DNA from: Lachnospiraceae bacterium
GTDB taxonomy: Bacteria; Bacillota_A; Clostridia; Lachnospirales; Lachnospiraceae
Direction: 5' to 3'
Assembly (NCBI GenBank): GCA_009774655.1
Contig: VSOD01000037.1
Coordinates: 1 to 16,490, forward strand
Length of the DNA: 16,490 bases
A model generated the notes under the pieces. That model was not told the DNA's origin, did no database searches, and worked only from the letters and a program-made list of their open reading frames with translations. Each line of letters begins with the position of its first letter. Position 1 is the stretch's first letter. Shown piece by piece: positions 14,464 to 16,490 of the stretch. The position numbers were made by a program, and so were the translations under genes.

Positions 14464-15330
14464 TTAAATAACACTATTATTTCTTAAAACATCAGAAGTT
14501 GCATCCTCTAAAATATACCCATTTGAAATTCCACCGTTTATTCCATATCCTGTTATTCTCGGATCATCAGCATATCGCCATACTTTACAAACTTTGTCTG
14601 AAAAATTGCCTTCAATAGAATAAACTTTATTATTTTGTTCATCGTATCCTACTACAATAGCGGTATGTGATGCCTCTGTCTTCAAAAAAATAATATCACC
14701 ATATTTTGGTCTATATTCTCCTTTTTCCCCAAATCGATTTTTATCTTTATACCATTCCATCCCCAAGTATACAGACGCATATTTAGGTATAATCCCATTA
14801 CTATTTTCAGAGGATGCCAGTAAACCTGCCTGATTAGCACACCATGATACAAACATCGCGCACCACGGCTTTCCATTCATACCATACCATTCACCATACT
14901 TTGTAATATTATCATTCGCTTCAACGATACCGCATTCTGCTAACGCTATATTAACAAAGTTTTCTAAAGATACACTTTCTTTTTTTAGAACAGAGGTCTC
15001 AGAATATCTGATCGCCTCCTTAGAATACAGAACATTTGCAGTCCCCTCTCCAATTACCCCATCTGGCATTAAACTATTCTGTCTCTGAAACGCTATAACT
15101 GCACTATATGTATCCATGCCAAACTGCCCATCAACTCCGGATCTACCACATGAATACCCCAAATCAATAAGTCTCAACTGTGCATTCTTTACAAATTCTC
15201 CTTTAGAACCTATTGACAATTCATATGGCATCATATTCTGTCTATCTAACAACGATCTCTTCGAGCTTGCTCCAGCTCTACTGTCTGGTTGCAAGAATCT
15301 TCCATTTGAGCATCTTTTTCGTGATAACAT
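14464..15330 (-). CDS. Peptidoglycan-binding + CHAP-domain cell-wall hydrolase
   Basis: A 288-residue protein. After a basic N-terminus there is a PG_binding_1 domain (about 37-103: LSIGSKGEFVKNAQLRLIDL, VDGQFGMDTYSAVIAFQRQN, DGVIGEGTANVLY). A CHAP (NlpC/P60-like) domain follows (about 122-265) with Cys157 in KPWCAMFVSWC, His222 in SHTAIVVGYD and Glu240 in SIEGN as the likely catalytic set. Such enzymes cut peptidoglycan as amidases or endopeptidases. The start at 15330 is supported by AAGGAG with 7-base spacing and gives no signal peptide. An in-frame TTG at 15429 would add a hydrophobic N-terminus (TVLLFTNVIIFSFYLLGAHL) but lacks a ribosome site and lies in a hairpin loop. It is AT-rich, probably horizontally acquired, and divergent from the next gene. 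Confidence 0.88.
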   Translation of the reverse strand: MLSRKRCSNGRFLQPDSRAGASSKRSLLDRQNMMPYELSIGSKGEFVKNAQLRLIDLGYSCGRSGVDGQFGMDTYSAVIAFQRQNSLMPDGVIGEGTANVLYSKEAIRYSETSVLKKESVSLENFVNIALAECGIVEANDNITKYGEWYGMNGKPWCAMFVSWCANQAGLLASSENSNGIIPKYASVYLGMEWYKDKNRFGEKGEYRPKYGDIIFLKTEASHTAIVVGYDEQNNKVYSIEGNFSDKVCKVWRYADDPRITGYGINGGISNGYILEDATSDVLRNNSVI

Positions 15331-15407
15331 ATCATTTCTCCTTATTATTGATTTGAGGTGCGCACCCAACAGATAAAAAGAAAATATTATCACATTTGTA
15401 AATAATA

Positions 15408-15439
15408 AGACTGTATTTTTCTTGTCCAAAATACAGTCT
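15408..15439. repeat. 12-bp perfect inverted repeat upstream of the CHAP gene
   Basis: AGACTGTATTTT (15408-15419) pairs with AAAATACAGTCT (15428-15439) over an 8-base loop, 78-109 bases upstream of the CHAP gene start. A TATAAT (15446-15441, minus) lies on one side and an extended TGTGATAAT on the other. It is likely an operator or attenuator controlling the hydrolase, with the repressor unknown. Confidence 0.55.
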
Positions 15440-15498
15440 CATTATATTTATACGAAGATGTTATATTATAATCCCGCAGAATTAATCATACGTAAATT

Positions 15499-15526
15499 TC
15501 GACAAAACCACATAAAATCGTAATAT
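15499..15526 (+). promoter_or_regulatory. Promoter of the wall-binding protein gene
   Basis: TCGACA (15499-15504), a 16-base spacer and TAATAT (15521-15526). The near-palindrome GGTTTACAAACC (15528-15539) sits just downstream at the expected transcription start, a classic operator position. Confidence 0.45.
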
Positions 15527-15563
15527 TGGTTTACAAACCTTATATCCTATTCTTTTTATCTAA

Positions 15564-15575
15564 TGTAAGCTTACA
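15564..15575. repeat. 12-bp perfect palindrome TGTAAGCTTACA in the leader
   Basis: It lies between the promoter and the ribosome binding site (AAGGAG at 15590-15595). The same GTAAGC/GCTTAC words recur in the terminator after the gene. Possible operator. Confidence 0.4.
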
Positions 15576-15603
15576 AATAAAAAATAGAAAAGGAGAAAAG
15601 AGA

Positions 15604-16428
15604 ATGGATGAAGCTGTAAAAAGAGCTCAGGTTTGGCTCAATACCACTTACAAAGGGAAAAAAGGTTATACCGAAATTGAAACGGACGGCATTATTGGCG
15701 CTGGAACAGTTAAAGCCTTAATCATTGCATTACAGATTGAAGAAGGCGATGCTAATCCAGATGGAATTTTTGGACAAAACACTGCGAAAAACTGTCCAGA
15801 GCTATCCGAAGGATATAAAGACAATTCGCAACATAATTTCTGCAGAATTCTACAGCATGGTCTTTTTTGTAAAGGATACAGCACAAAAAGTGTTACTGGA
15901 GAATTTGGCTCTAATACTAAGTCTGCTGTTATGAAAGTTCAAGAACATGCTGGTATTACACAAACAGGAGTTGTCAATGGAAAATTAATGAAACAAATTC
16001 TTTCTTTGGATTCTCTTATCAATAAAGGAGATGCAAAAATCCGCGAGATCCAGCAGGCCTTAAACAACAAGTATCTAAATTACTTCGATATTATTCCTAC
16101 AGACGGCAGACCAAGCAAACAGCTAGCCAAGGGATTAATTTATGCTTTACAGGCCGAGGAAGGGTTAGATACCAAAACTGCAAATGGTAATTTCGGACCA
16201 ACCACACAGGCAAAATGTCCAACTTTATCAGAAGGAGATTCACGCCAAGACTATGTAAAAATACTCCAGTATGCCCTATACATAAATGGAGAATCCATAT
16301 CTTCATTTTCAGGAATATATGACTCTGAAACCAAAAGCGCCGTAACGAATTTTCAATATTTTGCAAGCCTCCCCGTTGAACACTATGGCGTGGCTGATTT
16401 AATGACATGGGCTTCCCTCCTCGTATAA
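15604..16428 (+). CDS. Tandem peptidoglycan-binding-module protein without catalytic domain
   Basis: A 274-residue protein made of two related halves (about 1-138 and 140-274). Each half begins with a helix and a DG-containing loop (AQVWLNTTYKG...TDGIIG; IQQALNNKY...TDGRPS), then ALQ.EEG...G.FG..T..KCP.LSEG, a RILQHGL / KILQYAL helix, and G.FGSNTKSAV / GIYDSETKSAV. These match the peptidoglycan-binding modules that, in many clostridial proteins, precede a DUF1906 glycoside-hydrolase-like domain (family knowledge, from memory). Here the protein stops right after MTWASLLV and a terminator follows, so no enzyme domain is present. There is no signal peptide; the start at 15604 follows AAGGAG with 8-base spacing, and an earlier in-frame ATG at 15526 overlaps the -10 region. 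It probably binds cell wall, perhaps as an adaptor, decoy or protective partner for the divergent hydrolase; that role is a guess. Confidence 0.8.
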   Translation: MDEAVKRAQVWLNTTYKGKKGYTEIETDGIIGAGTVKALIIALQIEEGDANPDGIFGQNTAKNCPELSEGYKDNSQHNFCRILQHGLFCKGYSTKSVTGEFGSNTKSAVMKVQEHAGITQTGVVNGKLMKQILSLDSLINKGDAKIREIQQALNNKYLNYFDIIPTDGRPSKQLAKGLIYALQAEEGLDTKTANGNFGPTTQAKCPTLSEGDSRQDYVKILQYALYINGESISSFSGIYDSETKSAVTNFQYFASLPVEHYGVADLMTWASLLV

Positions 16429-16475
16429 TAAGTTTGTAAGCAAGAAAAACAGCTTACAGACTTATTCTTTTTTAT
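16427..16475 (+). terminator. Terminator after the wall-binding protein gene
   Basis: AATAAGTTTGTAAGC (16427-16441) pairs with GCTTACAGACTTATT (16452-16466), 15 bp with one G-T wobble and a 10-base loop. C and six or more T follow. The 5' arm begins in the stop codon. Confidence 0.85.
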
Positions 16476-16490
16476 GTATAAATGGTAAGG

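Noticed and set aside
15331..15429. Signal-peptide-like N-terminal extension of the CHAP protein from a TTG codon
   Set aside because: Start codon lies in a hairpin loop with no ribosome site, while AAGGAG at ideal spacing supports 15330. Kept as an alternative in the feature entry because it would change the export prediction.

Overview
The window reads as a chromosomal segment of a Clostridia-type Firmicute, most likely a gut Lachnospiraceae relative. Reasons: strong AGGAGG-type ribosome binding sites, the make-up of the housekeeping genes (tandem-OB single-stranded-DNA-binding protein, TypA, MgtE, YigZ, class A PBP), and accessory genes of types common in that group (MobC/MOB_P relaxase, LytTR/GHKL agr-type regulators). 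The taxon is an inference from gene content; there is no rRNA to confirm it.

Left part (1-8214), GC-rich housekeeping DNA: the 5' end of a cobalamin adenosyltransferase (minus, cut by the window edge), an SSB-like protein (minus), typA (plus) convergent with mgtE (minus), a YigZ/IMPACT protein (minus), and a large class A penicillin-binding protein (plus) that ends at a strong 19-bp-stem terminator. The mgtE terminator hairpin lies inside the last codons of typA.

Junction (8215-8877): a 5'-truncated cyclophilin fragment, a tandem TTGTTGTCAA repeat, then a run of nested hairpins that looks like an origin of transfer. From here on the DNA is accessory and becomes increasingly AT-rich.

Mobile and regulatory part (8878-14463): mobC and a MOB_P relaxase in overlapping frames; a small minus-strand gene for an AgrD-like cyclic-peptide pheromone precursor; and a plus-strand operon with overlapping genes for an XRE repressor-like protein, a LytTR response regulator (AgrA-like) and a GHKL sensor kinase (AgrC-like). 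No agrB is visible. A decayed copy of the 3' end of the kinase gene sits directly upstream of agrD on the minus strand. It forms an imperfect ~64-bp inverted repeat with the real kinase 3' end, so the regulator operon has been inverted or duplicated relative to its pheromone gene.

Right part (14464-16490), AT-rich: two divergent genes for cell-wall proteins. One has a peptidoglycan-binding domain plus a CHAP amidase/endopeptidase domain. The other is two tandem peptidoglycan-binding modules with no catalytic domain. Neither has a clear signal peptide at its best-supported start, and the 273-bp gap between them holds several inverted repeats.

Best candidate for an unusual system: a mobilizable island joining an agr-type peptide quorum-sensing locus, split by inversion and lacking agrB, to a divergent wall-hydrolase/wall-binding pair. 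The functional link between the two halves is a hypothesis from proximity only.
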